From NCBI RefSeq assembly GCF_016862075.1, contig NZ_BOMG01000100.1, forward strand, positions 1 to 48,516: DNA of 48,516 bases, in the 5' to 3' direction. The stretch is from Actinoplanes couchii. Its GTDB lineage: Bacteria; Actinomycetota; Actinomycetes; Mycobacteriales; Micromonosporaceae. Position numbers and translations under genes: made by a program. Below the pieces are notes generated by a model. It searched no databases, was not told the origin of the DNA, and was given only the letters and a program-made list of their open reading frames with translations. Positions 1-7,707 of the stretch are shown here, one piece after another (position 1 is the stretch's first letter; every line of letters starts with the position of its first letter).

Positions 1-3000
1 GGCGCTTCCGGCCTTTCCGCCTCTCCCGGCCGTCCTGGTGCTTCCGGCCCGTCCGCCCCTTCCGGCCCCCAAGCACAGCCCAGGCCCACCTCACCTGCTC
101 CCGGAACTCCGCTGGCGTCGTCTGCTCGGCCGGATACGGAGCCGGCTGCCGGAGCGCAGGCATGGCCTGGTAACCCCGCATCGCCGGGCGCCGGGACATC
201 CTGGTCCGGCGGCGGGCAGGCGTGGCCGGGCGAATCCGTCCCGGCATGGCCCGGCGAGATGCCCGGACCGGCCGAAGCCTGGCCCGGTGAGACCGGCGGA
301 TGGTCCGCCGAGGCCGTCGACGCCCCTGGTTGGCAGGACGCGGCCCGCCAGGCCCCGCCCCCGGTCTCCGGTGTTCCGGGTTCAACGCCGACTTCCGGCG
401 GCCCCGGCTCATCCCAGGTCCCCGGTGGCCCAGGTTCACCCTCGGCCGCGGATGGCGCCCACTCACTACTTCATTCCGACATTTCCGGTACGTCGGGAGC
501 CTCCCGCTTCGACCCCCATCCCCCGACCGGCGGCTCCGCTTTCCCGAACCGACCGCACCAGAACGGTGCCCCGTCGAGGGACTCCGGCGCCGACCCTAAT
601 CTCCCAGGCCTGTCATCCGAGGCCCCGTCGGCGAGCACGTCTCCGTGGGCCCCCATCAGCGGCCCACCGGCAACGCCCTTCCACCGTCCCGCAAGCAGCC
701 AGGATCCGAGTGCGAGCCGACCACGCAACAACCTGACCAGCCGGGACACCGCCGCCACGGCAACGCCCCGACCGCAGCCCACCGAGACCACGGGCGCATC
801 CCCGGTCAGCGATCCGGCGGACATGCCTCCGGCCTCGCCGGACGAGCGACCCCAGCACTCATCCGCCGAACACCCCGGGTTGCCGCACCCCGACCACCTC
901 ACCACCCATCAGGCCGGAGCCGGCAACCACGCAGACCAGCCCGACAGCGCTGCCCGACGACCCGGAGCCGGTGATCCGGCGGCAGACCAGCCGCACCCCA
1001 CCGCAGGCGGCACCGCAGAGGCACCCGAGTCCACCGAGGATGCCCTGCTCACTGCCCCGAAGGCGACGGTCCGAGGAAGGTATCCCCTAGCCGGAACAGC
1101 AGATCTCCCCACAGTGCCGAACGAGGAGAACCCGCCCCGGCCCGACCCCGCGGTAAAGCAACCCAGCGACGCACCCACCTCAGGGCCCGCCACGGATGCA
1201 CCCACCCCAACGGTGTCTGCGGCACTCACCCGGCCCGTGACTTCGCACGATGATGCGGACGACCCTGTTCGAGGACCGGCCGCCAGGCCCGAGCCACTCT
1301 CGAGTAGCACCGAGCCACCAACGAACAGCACCAGCGCGGACACCGATCCCGAACCGGCCGACCCGATCCAGGCAGATTCCGTCCTGAAGAACAGCCCCGA
1401 AAGCGACCCGGTCGAGAAAACCAGCCGATCCGAGCCGTCACCAGACCCGGCATCGAACGAGAACACCCCCGGACAACCCGAAGGGTCAGCGGCCGGAGGT
1501 TTCGTAGGCTCCTGGCCCGGAGGCTGGGGACGAACCGATCCCGCCACCCTGTGGCCAACAGCAGCCACCGCACCGGAAAAGTCCCCGCCCCCGTCGGCCA
1601 CAACGGATCCCACGCCAACTTCCGCCCCCAGCCCAGCCGAGCCCAGCACCACCCATCCCAACATCACCGATCCTGGTACCGACAGGCCCGAGAGCAACAA
1701 GCCCGGTACCGACCAGCCTGGTACCAACCAGCCTGGTACCGACCAGCCTGGTTCTGGCAAACCTGATGCCAACAAGCCTGGTACCGGCAAACCTGAGAGC
1801 AAAAAGCCTGGTACCAGCCAGCCTGGCACCGAAAGTCCTAGTACCGAAGGATCCGACCTCAATAGCCCAGACCCCAACAGACCCGCCATTGACAGTCCTG
1901 GTACCAGCAAAGCTGGTACCGGCGGTCCTGGCATCGGTGAACCTAAGCTCGATGCGCCTCGCCCGGAGGGTCCTGGATTCGAAGGACCCCGATCCGACGG
2001 ACCTGGTTCTAATGGACCTGGTTCTGACAGACCTAGTTCTGACGGACCTAGTTCTGACGGACCTGGATCAACCGGACTTGGATCAGACGGACCTGACTCA
2101 GACGGTCCTAGTACCGGCGGGCGCAGTCTGTCCATTCCGGCCCAACGGCGCCCCGCGGAGGACCAGGAGCCTCCCAGCGGCAATGCGTCACCGGAGCAGG
2201 TCGGAGCGGTTCAAGGATGGTTCGCGGACGTGGGAACCGCCTCAGGAGGCGCCAGCCCAGCCAACACGGCCCACACAGCCAGCGTTGCCCGCACAGACGA
2301 TGCGGCCCACACAGTCAATGCGGTCAACACCACCGAAACCGTGACCACCGGCAACATCGAACGGACGGACGCTCCTTCGCCGGTGCATGGATCCGCGGCG
2401 GGTTCAGACTCCAAACCTAAGACCGGCACTGGGACTGGGACTGGGATTGAAGCCGGGACTGAAGGTAGGACTGAGACTAGGAACGGATCCGGGGCCGAAG
2501 GTAGGACCGAGGCTGGGACCGGGGTCGGGAGTGGGGCTTCGGGGTGGGGTGGGGTAGGAACGGCTGCTGGGGCTGAGGTACCGGTCGGTGGGGTGAGTGG
2601 TCCGTGGGGATCTTTGCCTCCGCGGGCAGAAACAGCAGCCGACAGCCACGGATCGCAGTGGGCCGTGAGGTCTTCCGGCCAACGGCCTGACGATCATGGG
2701 CAAGGTTGGCGTTCTCCGGTCGATCCCGGAGATGGAGGGCAAACTCCGGGCCCGGGTAGAGGCGACCAGCAAACGCCGGGCGGAATCGGAGGCAGTCCGC
2801 AAACGCCTGACGAGCACGGCGATGGCTGGCGAATGCAGGCCAGCTACGGCGATCGACAGCAAACCCCGGATGAGCACAGCGATGGACAGCCAACGCCGAG
2901 CGGGCATGGCGATGGACAGCCAACGCCGGATGGGCACGACGATCGGCAGCAAACGTCGGGTGGGCATGGTGATGGGTGGCCGGCGGCGGACGGGCTTGGT

Positions 3001-4851
3001 GCGGGGCGGCAGTGGGCTGCGGAACGGGGTGGGAGTGGGCCCTGGGCCGGGCGGCGCGACGAGGCTGACGGGTGGGGTGAGCAGGAAGCTGCTGGAGGTG
3101 CCGGAGCTTCTGGGAACTGGTCCGGGTCTTCGGGGGGTGAGTGGCCTGCCTCGCCGGCTGCCGGTGAGTGGCCTACCTCGCCGGCTGATGCCTGGCCGGG
3201 TTCTTCGGCTGCGGCCTGGCCCGGTTCTCCGGCTGGGGCTTGGCCTAGTTCTCCGGCTGGGGCCTGGCCTACGACGGATCCGTGGGCTCATGGGACGGGT
3301 GGTTCCGCCTACCCCCGGGGGCCGCAAGGGGACGGTGGCACGGAACCGGATGGCACGGCTGGAGGCTATCGCGCTTCCGGGCAAGGTAGTGCGATTGAGC
3401 GTGATGACGCCGCTGAGGAATTCGGCTGGGCTCATGGGGCTGCTGGATATCCCACTGGATCGAGCTATTCGAGCGAGTCCGGGTATCCCGGCGCGCCTGG
3501 TGGAACCGGGGATCCGAGCGGGTCCGGGTATCCCAGTGGGCCGGGACATCCCGGCGGGCCTGGACACCCGGGCGGGCCGGGACACTCTGGTGGGCCGGGG
3601 CACTCTGGTGGGCCTGGATATCCCGGTGGGCCGGGGCACCCCGGCGGGTCGGGATATTCCGGTGGGGGTGGGGGGAACGGCTGGGGTGAGGGGCCGGCCC
3701 CGGGTGAGGTGGAGAGGGCGCGCGGCGGGCGGAAGCGGCGGGTTGCTCTGGTTGCGGGTGGGGTTGTTCTGCTTCTGCTGCTTGCTGGTGGGGCCTATGT
3801 GGGGATTCGGTTCGCGGCGGATCGGGGGGCGGGGGGCGATACGGCTGGGCGGCCTGCTCCTACCGCTACCGAGAACGAGCCGCCTGCTGGTGGGCAACCC
3901 ACTGCGCCGGCCACGGAACCGGCGGGGACTCAGGCTCCGGTTGTCAGTCTGGCGAAGCCTGTGGTTCTCGAGCAGATCAAGCTTGGGCGTGAGCCTGAGG
4001 GGATCGCCGTATCGCCGGACAATCGGACGCTCTACGTCGCTGATCAGGATTCCAAGGACGTGCACTTCGTCGATGTTCGGTCCAAGCAGGTCAGTGCGGT
4101 CAAGGTGCCGAACACTCCGCGGTTCCTTGCGCTCTCGGCGGATGGATCCCGGCTCTACGTCTCGCTCTTCGAGGATGACTTCACCGGGAACGGGATGGCG
4201 GTCATCGATACCGCCGGCAAGAGTCTTGTCAAAACCATTCGGACCGGGCCCCGGCCGTTCGAACCGGCTGTCGCGCCGGACGGGCGCGTGTGGCTGCCCA
4301 TTCACAACGGGGCCCGGGTGGAGATCTACGACGACAAGACACTCACCGAGGCCGCCCGGATCTCGGTTCCGCCGAATCCGCACTGGATCGTTTTCACGCC
4401 GGACGGGAAGACCGCCTTCACCGCCAATCATGAGTCGAATCAGATCTCGGTGGTCAACGTGGCGGATCGGCTCGTACTCAAGAATTTCAAGGTCGGGAAA
4501 TCACCGCACGCGCTGGCCGTCACGCCGGACGGGGCCAATCTGGTGGTCACCAACTACGACCTCGACACGGTGGAGGTCTACGACACCGGGAATCAGCGGC
4601 TGGTCCACAAGGTGAACGTGGGCAAGGAACCGCAAGCGGTGATGATCTCCTCGGACGGGAAACACGCCTACATCGTCAACGAAGGGTCGGACAACATGTC
4701 GGTCATCGATCTGAAGACCGGCAAGGTGGTGTCGGTGGTGAACGTCGGTGACAGCCCCCGGGTCAACGCGCTGTCACCGGACGGGCTGCGACTCTACGTG
4801 ACGGACGGGCGGGGGAAAACGGTTACCGTTCTGCGAACCACTGAGGAGTGA
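1..4851 (+). CDS. Repeat-rich membrane-anchored protein with C-terminal YVTN beta-propeller (5' end outside window)
   Basis: The frame is open from base 1 with no stop, so the gene starts upstream; the first in-window ATG at 259 is internal. Over 1,200 residues are low-complexity Pro/Gly/Ser/Thr/Asp sequence, including arrays with 5-, 10-, 8- and 6-residue periods. A basic stretch (RGGRKRR, about 3724-3740) precedes one transmembrane helix (about 3741-3815), followed by a short linker and about 300 residues of YVTN-type propeller blades (3950-4848) with recurring 'SPDGxxxYV' and 'VNVGxxP' motifs. With the large N-terminal region before the helix and the propeller after it, the likely topology is cytoplasmic disordered N-terminus and extracytoplasmic propeller. 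Such propellers usually mediate binding; no catalytic motif is seen. The N-terminal function is unknown. It ends 23 bp before the aminotransferase. Confidence 0.85.
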   Translation, partial: GASGLSASPGRPGASGPSAPSGPQAQPRPTSPAPGTPLASSARPDTEPAAGAQAWPGNPASPGAGTSWSGGGQAWPGESVPAWPGEMPGPAEAWPGETGGWSAEAVDAPGWQDAARQAPPPVSGVPGSTPTSGGPGSSQVPGGPGSPSAADGAHSLLHSDISGTSGASRFDPHPPTGGSAFPNRPHQNGAPSRDSGADPNLPGLSSEAPSASTSPWAPISGPPATPFHRPASSQDPSASRPRNNLTSRDTAATATPRPQPTETTGASPVSDPADMPPASPDERPQHSSAEHPGLPHPDHLTTHQAGAGNHADQPDSAARRPGAGDPAADQPHPTAGGTAEAPESTEDALLTAPKATVRGRYPLAGTADLPTVPNEENPPRPDPAVKQPSDAPTSGPATDAPTPTVSAALTRPVTSHDDADDPVRGPAARPEPLSSSTEPPTNSTSADTDPEPADPIQADSVLKNSPESDPVEKTSRSEPSPDPASNENTPGQPEGSAAGGFVGSWPGGWGRTDPATLWPTAATAPEKSPPPSATTDPTPTSAPSPAEPSTTHPNITDPGTDRPESNKPGTDQPGTNQPGTDQPGSGKPDANKPGTGKPESKKPGTSQPGTESPSTEGSDLNSPDPNRPAIDSPGTSKAGTGGPGIGEPKLDAPRPEGPGFEGPRSDGPGSNGPGSDRPSSDGPSSDGPGSTGLGSDGPDSDGPSTGGRSLSIPAQRRPAEDQEPPSGNASPEQVGAVQGWFADVGTASGGASPANTAHTASVARTDDAAHTVNAVNTTETVTTGNIERTDAPSPVHGSAAGSDSKPKTGTGTGTGIEAGTEGRTETRNGSGAEGRTEAGTGVGSGASGWGGVGTAAGAEVPVGGVSGPWGSLPPRAETAADSHGSQWAVRSSGQRPDDHGQGWRSPVDPGDGGQTPGPGRGDQQTPGGIGGSPQTPDEHGDGWRMQASYGDRQQTPDEHSDGQPTPSGHGDGQPTPDGHDDRQQTSGGHGDGWPAADGLGAGRQWAAERGGSGPWAGRRDEADGWGEQEAAGGAGASGNWSGSSGGEWPASPAAGEWPTSPADAWPGSSAAAWPGSPAGAWPSSPAGAWPTTDPWAHGTGGSAYPRGPQGDGGTEPDGTAGGYRASGQGSAIERDDAAEEFGWAHGAAGYPTGSSYSSESGYPGAPGGTGDPSGSGYPSGPGHPGGPGHPGGPGHSGGPGHSGGPGYPGGPGHPGGSGYSGGGGGNGWGEGPAPGEVERARGGRKRRVALVAGGVVLLLLLAGGAYVGIRFAADRGAGGDTAGRPAPTATENEPPAGGQPTAPATEPAGTQAPVVSLAKPVVLEQIKLGREPEGIAVSPDNRTLYVADQDSKDVHFVDVRSKQVSAVKVPNTPRFLALSADGSRLYVSLFEDDFTGNGMAVIDTAGKSLVKTIRTGPRPFEPAVAPDGRVWLPIHNGARVEIYDDKTLTEAARISVPPNPHWIVFTPDGKTAFTANHESNQISVVNVADRLVLKNFKVGKSPHALAVTPDGANLVVTNYDLDTVEVYDTGNQRLVHKVNVGKEPQAVMISSDGKHAYIVNEGSDNMSVIDLKTGKVVSVVNVGDSPRVNALSPDGLRLYVTDGRGKTVTVLRTTEE
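1665..2130 (+). repeat. 15-bp coding minisatellite (5-residue units) in the propeller protein
   Basis: Degenerate 15-bp units encode 5-residue repeats of the type GTDQP / GTNQP / GTGKP and then GSDGP. The core copies (ggtaccgaccagcct) near 1695-1765 are almost identical and the flanks are more diverged, suggesting recent central expansion. Confidence 0.85.
2820..3000 (+). repeat. 30-bp coding minisatellite (10-residue units)
   Basis: About six 30-bp units encode 10-residue repeats such as DGQPTPSGHG and DGQPTPDGHD. The period differs from the other arrays of the same gene but is again a multiple of three. Confidence 0.8.
3130..3290 (+). repeat. 24-bp coding repeat (8-residue AWPGSPAG units)
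   Basis: Five to six units around AWPGSPAG or EWPTSPA, 24 bp per unit, in frame. Confidence 0.75.
3520..3665 (+). repeat. 18-bp coding repeat (GPGHPG units)
   Basis: About eight 18-bp units encode GPGHPG, GPGHSG and GPGYPG hexapeptides, collagen-like in composition, just before the transmembrane helix. Confidence 0.85.
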
Positions 4852-4862
4852 CGAATCCCTGG

Positions 4863-4874
4863 TAGCGTCGCGTC
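4863..4874 (+). promoter_or_regulatory. Leaderless -10 element of the aminotransferase gene
   Basis: TAGCGT at 4863-4868 lies 6 nt before the ATG at 4875, and there is no Shine-Dalgarno sequence. This geometry recurs at 6908, 12976, 19281, 23109, 39611, 46823 and 48296, implying transcription starts at or next to the start codon. Confidence 0.55.
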
Positions 4875-6245
4875 ATGTCGACGGATTCCGGGATTTCTCG
4901 CGGTCTTCTCCACACGTTGTCGGGGCGCGAGCTGGCCACCTTCGCCGACCGGCATCAGCGGTCGCGGGCCGCCTACGACCGGGCGGACCACCTGTTCGGG
5001 CGGGTTCCGATGACGTGGATGAACAAGGCCGCCGGGCGGTTCCCGATCCATCTGGCGACGGCTCGCGGGAATCGGATCACCGACGTCGACGGCAACGAGT
5101 TCATCGACTTCGCTCTCGGTGACACCGGGGCGATGGCCGGGCACTCCCCCGCCCTGGTGGTCGAGGCCGTCACCCGGCGGATGAGTGATCTCGGTGGGCT
5201 CAGCACCATGCTTCCGACCGAGGACGCCGCGGTCGCCGCCGGGGAGCTGGCGCGCCGGTTCGGCGTACCACAGTGGAGTTTCGCCCTGACCGCGACCGAC
5301 GCCAACCGGTGGGCGATCCGCCTGCTCCGGGCCGTCACCGCGCGTCCGAAGATCCTGGTGAACAGTTTCTGCTATCACGGTTCGGTCGACGAATCGCTGA
5401 TCGTTGTCGGTCAGGACGGGCGCGGCGTGAGCCGGGAGGGCAACGTCGGCGCGCCTGTCGACGTGACTATGACGAGCCGGGTCGCCGAGTTCAACGATCT
5501 CGCCGGGCTGGAACGGGAGCTGGCGCACGGCGACGTGGCCGCGGTGCTGATGGAACCGGCGCTCACCAACATCGGCATCGTGCTCCCCGAGGACGGGTAC
5601 CTTGCCGGGGTCAGGGCTCTGACCAGGAAATACGGCACCTATCTGATCAATGATGAGACGCACACGTTCTCGGCCGGGCCGGGTGGGGCGACCGCGTTCT
5701 GGGGGCTGGAACCGGACGTCGTCACGATCGGCAAGGCGATCGGGGGCGGGGTGCCGGTCGGGGCGTACGGCCTCAGTGATGATCTTTCGGAGGTTCTTCT
5801 CGGGCGTCCTGACCTGGACCTCGTCGACATGGGCGGGGTCGGTGGCACACTGGCCGGCAATCCGGTGTCGATGGCCGCGACCCGGGCCACACTGACCGGG
5901 GTGCTGACCGCCGAGGCTTTCGACACGATGATCGTCACGGCATCGGCGTTCGCCGACGGACTGATCAAAATCATCCGCTCGTACGATCTACCCTGGTCGG
6001 TCAGCAGGCTCGAGGCCCGGGTCGAGTACCGGTTCGCCGATCCGGCACCGCGCACCGGAACCGAGGCGGCGGCGAGTGCGGACGGTGAGCTGGAGGACTT
6101 CCTGCACCTCTATCTGGCGAACCGGGGTGTGCTGCTGACGCCGTTCCACAACATGGCGCTGATGTGCCCGCAGACCTCGATGGCCGACGTGGCGCGCCAC
6201 CACGAGATCTTCGACGCGGCGCTCGGCGAGCTGACCCGCGCGTGA
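4875..6245 (+). CDS. Class III (HemL-like) PLP-dependent aminotransferase
   Basis: The 456-residue protein has the class III fold: VDGNEFIDFALGDTGAMAGH near residue 75 (here D-T-G-A-M-A-G-H for the family's D-x-x-x-x-x-x-G-H), the cofactor Asp region LINDETHTF near 260, and the Schiff-base lysine K287 in TIGKAIGGGVPVGAYG. It resembles the glutamate-1-semialdehyde aminomutase subgroup, but no tetrapyrrole genes lie nearby, so it is more likely a transaminase of unknown amine or amino acid. The ATG at 4875 is chosen because TAGCGT lies 6 nt upstream. The stop codon begins a 35-bp tandem array. Family confidence is high, substrate unknown. Confidence 0.85.
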   Translation: MSTDSGISRGLLHTLSGRELATFADRHQRSRAAYDRADHLFGRVPMTWMNKAAGRFPIHLATARGNRITDVDGNEFIDFALGDTGAMAGHSPALVVEAVTRRMSDLGGLSTMLPTEDAAVAAGELARRFGVPQWSFALTATDANRWAIRLLRAVTARPKILVNSFCYHGSVDESLIVVGQDGRGVSREGNVGAPVDVTMTSRVAEFNDLAGLERELAHGDVAAVLMEPALTNIGIVLPEDGYLAGVRALTRKYGTYLINDETHTFSAGPGGATAFWGLEPDVVTIGKAIGGGVPVGAYGLSDDLSEVLLGRPDLDLVDMGGVGGTLAGNPVSMAATRATLTGVLTAEAFDTMIVTASAFADGLIKIIRSYDLPWSVSRLEARVEYRFADPAPRTGTEAAASADGELEDFLHLYLANRGVLLTPFHNMALMCPQTSMADVARHHEIFDAALGELTRA

Positions 6246-6375
6246 AAGCCGGCCGTCGGAGGGGTGGGGCCGGCGTGTGAAAGCCAGCCGGCGGAAGGGT
6301 CAGGCTGGCGCGTGAATACCGGCCGCTGGAAGGGTCAGGCTGGCGCGTGAATACCGGCCACTGGAAGGGTGGGGG
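6238..6375. repeat. 35-bp tandem repeat containing the aminotransferase stop codon
   Basis: Four units of 35 bp, each with GCG(C/T)GTGAA. The TGA trinucleotides lie at 6243 (the real stop), 6278, 6313 and 6348, exactly 35 bp apart. The units continue with a 'ccggccgctggaagggt'-like core. The unit therefore duplicates the last codons and stop of the upstream gene. Confidence 0.9.
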
Positions 6376-6407
6376 CCGCGCGGGTTGCTGGGCGCGGGGT
6401 GGCGGGG

Positions 6408-6483
6408 GAACCGGCTGGTCAGCGAGAGAACCGGCTGGTCAGCGGGAGAACCGGCTGGTCAGCGGGAGAATCGGCTGGTCAGC
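6408..6483. repeat. 20-bp tandem repeat containing the HxlR-gene stop codon
   Basis: Four near-identical units of gagaaccggctggtcagcgg. The TCA (TGA on the minus strand) is at 6419, 6439, 6459 and 6479, and the last one is the stop codon of the minus-strand regulator gene. Confidence 0.9.
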
Positions 6484-6889
6484 GGGGGCGGTAGGACTCG
6501 CGGGCCTCGATCAGTTCCGGCAGGTGGGTGCGGCACCAGTCGCGGGCGGCGTCGATCAGGGTCAGCAGGCTGCGGCCGAGCGGGGTCAGCTCGTACTCGA
6601 CGTGTGGTGGATTGGCCGGGAACTCGCGCCGGACGACCATGCCGTCGCGTTCCATCGCCCGTAGCGTCTCGGACAGCACCTTTCTGGTGATCGTCCGTAA
6701 CGGGACCAGCAGCTCACCGAAACGGCGCGGGCCAGGCTCCAGGCAGATCACGATCATCGCGGTCCACTTGTCGCCGATCCGGAACGGCAGCATCGTCGTC
6801 GGGCAGACGGGATCGAACACCGGGCCGCTCTCGGTCGCCGTCACGATGCCCACCGTAACGCCGGTACCGTTGCGGTAACCAGGGGGCAC
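6479..6889 (-). CDS. HxlR-family winged-helix transcriptional regulator
   Basis: The family pattern is clear: IGDKWTAMIVICLEPGPRRF, then LRTITRKVLSETLRAMERDG (recognition helix), the wing VVRREFPANPPHVEYELTPL, and a C-terminal helix. The interval uses the farthest GTG (6889); GTG codons at 6853 and 6844 give 124 and 121 residues, closer to the usual 110-125. The predicted operator (6855-6879) lies inside the longer version, so a downstream start is more likely. It is divergent from the NAD(P)-binding protein at 6908, as is typical of HxlR/YybR pairs that sense electrophiles or quinones. The canonical N-terminal Cys is present as VCPTT. Its stop codon is part of a 20-bp array. Confidence 0.85.
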   Translation of the reverse strand: MPPGYRNGTGVTVGIVTATESGPVFDPVCPTTMLPFRIGDKWTAMIVICLEPGPRRFGELLVPLRTITRKVLSETLRAMERDGMVVRREFPANPPHVEYELTPLGRSLLTLIDAARDWCRTHLPELIEARESYRPR

Positions 6890-6900
6890 GCGGTTAGCGT
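6855..6900. promoter_or_regulatory. Divergent promoter with likely HxlR operator
   Basis: GTAAC occurs at 6855-6859 and 6875-6879, 20 bp (two helical turns) apart, around a GGTACC palindrome at 6863-6868, forming an imperfect dyad (CGTAACGcCGGTACCGTTGC). TAGCGT at 6895-6900 is the -10 for the leaderless gene at 6908. A regulator here would control both genes. Operator assignment is inferred. Confidence 0.45.
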
Positions 6901-6907
6901 CCGGGCC

Positions 6908-7582
6908 ATGAGCAGCTCCGACAGTTCAGCGATCGTCGTCTTCGGCGCCGGCGGGCGGGCCGGGCGGGCGATCACCGCCGAGGCGCAGCGCCGTGGGATC
7001 CGGGTGACCGGGGTGGTCCGGGATCCGGGCGGGCATCCGGGGCTCACCGCCGACCGGGTCGTCGCCGGTGACGTTCTCGACAGCGCCTCGGTGGCCGCCC
7101 TGGTCCGGGGGCATGGGGCGGCGGTTCACGCGGTGTCGCCCGCCTCCGGGCCGGAAGCATTGCAACGACTCGGGGTGCTGGACGACCGGTTCTTCGTCAC
7201 GGCTGCGGGGGCGCTGCTGGCGGGGTTGGAGTCGTCCGGCGTACCACGGCTGATCGTGATCGGTCTTTTTGCCAATCTCGTCGATGCCGGGGGCCGGCCG
7301 TTGTTCGAGGATCCCGCGGTGTTTCCTCCGGAGTTGCGGCGGTTCGCGGTGGCCCACACCGCTGGGCTGGATCATCTCCGGGGCGCCGGTTCTCCCGTCG
7401 ACTGGCTGATGCTCACCCCGCCGGGCCGGTTGAGCCCGGACGCGCCTCGGACCGGCGGGTATCGCACGGGTGGGGACCGGGCCGACGGGGTGACACTCTC
7501 CTATGCGGACCTGGCGGTGGCGGCTGTCGACGAGATCGTCAGCCCCGTCCACCATCGGACCCGGATCGCCGTCTTCGACTGA
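6908..7582 (+). CDS. NAD(P)-binding atypical SDR (NmrA/NAD(P)H-binding family)
   Basis: The N-terminus holds the dinucleotide-binding loop VVFGAGGRAGRAI, then VVRDPG after beta-2 and AGDVLDSASVAALVRGHGA, the layout of SDR-like NAD(P)H-binding proteins; there is no classical YxxxK catalytic pair. The C-terminal part (SYADLAVAAVDEI) matches the family's end. The length of 224 is normal. It is leaderless with TAGCGT 7 nt upstream of the ATG. Divergent from the HxlR regulator, it is probably its target and a stress-induced reductase. The stop codon is repeated 22 bp downstream in a short array. Confidence 0.8.
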   Translation: MSSSDSSAIVVFGAGGRAGRAITAEAQRRGIRVTGVVRDPGGHPGLTADRVVAGDVLDSASVAALVRGHGAAVHAVSPASGPEALQRLGVLDDRFFVTAAGALLAGLESSGVPRLIVIGLFANLVDAGGRPLFEDPAVFPPELRRFAVAHTAGLDHLRGAGSPVDWLMLTPPGRLSPDAPRTGGYRTGGDRADGVTLSYADLAVAAVDEIVSPVHHRTRIAVFD

Positions 7583-7707
7583 ACGTGAGCCGGTCGTTGA
7601 CTGAACGTGAGACGGTCTGCGGAAACGGGACGGGCGGGAGTCAGCGGAAGCGGGGCGAGGCGAGGCGGGACGGGCGGGAGTCAGCGGGACGGGACGGGAC
7701 GGAGTCA
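7578..7707. repeat. Two short arrays built from the 3' ends of both convergent genes
   Basis: On the left, gactgaacgtgag occurs twice 22 bp apart; the first copy carries the stop of the SDR-like gene (7580-7582). On the right, gggacgggcgggagtcagcg occurs twice 40 bp apart, and the tcagcggaagcggg motif that holds the FAD oxidase stop (7705-7707) also occurs at 7641, with a partial copy (tcagcggga) at 7681. The intergenic space is thus made of copies of the neighbouring gene ends. Confidence 0.8.

Noticed and set aside
909..2183. Long minus-strand open frame opposite the repetitive protein
   Set aside because: It mirrors the Pro/Gly/Ser repeats of the plus-strand gene; high GC makes such antisense frames common and it has no recognisable domain.
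6238..6483. Mobile element or attachment site
   Set aside because: No transposase, terminal inverted repeats or target duplication; units match neighbouring gene ends instead.
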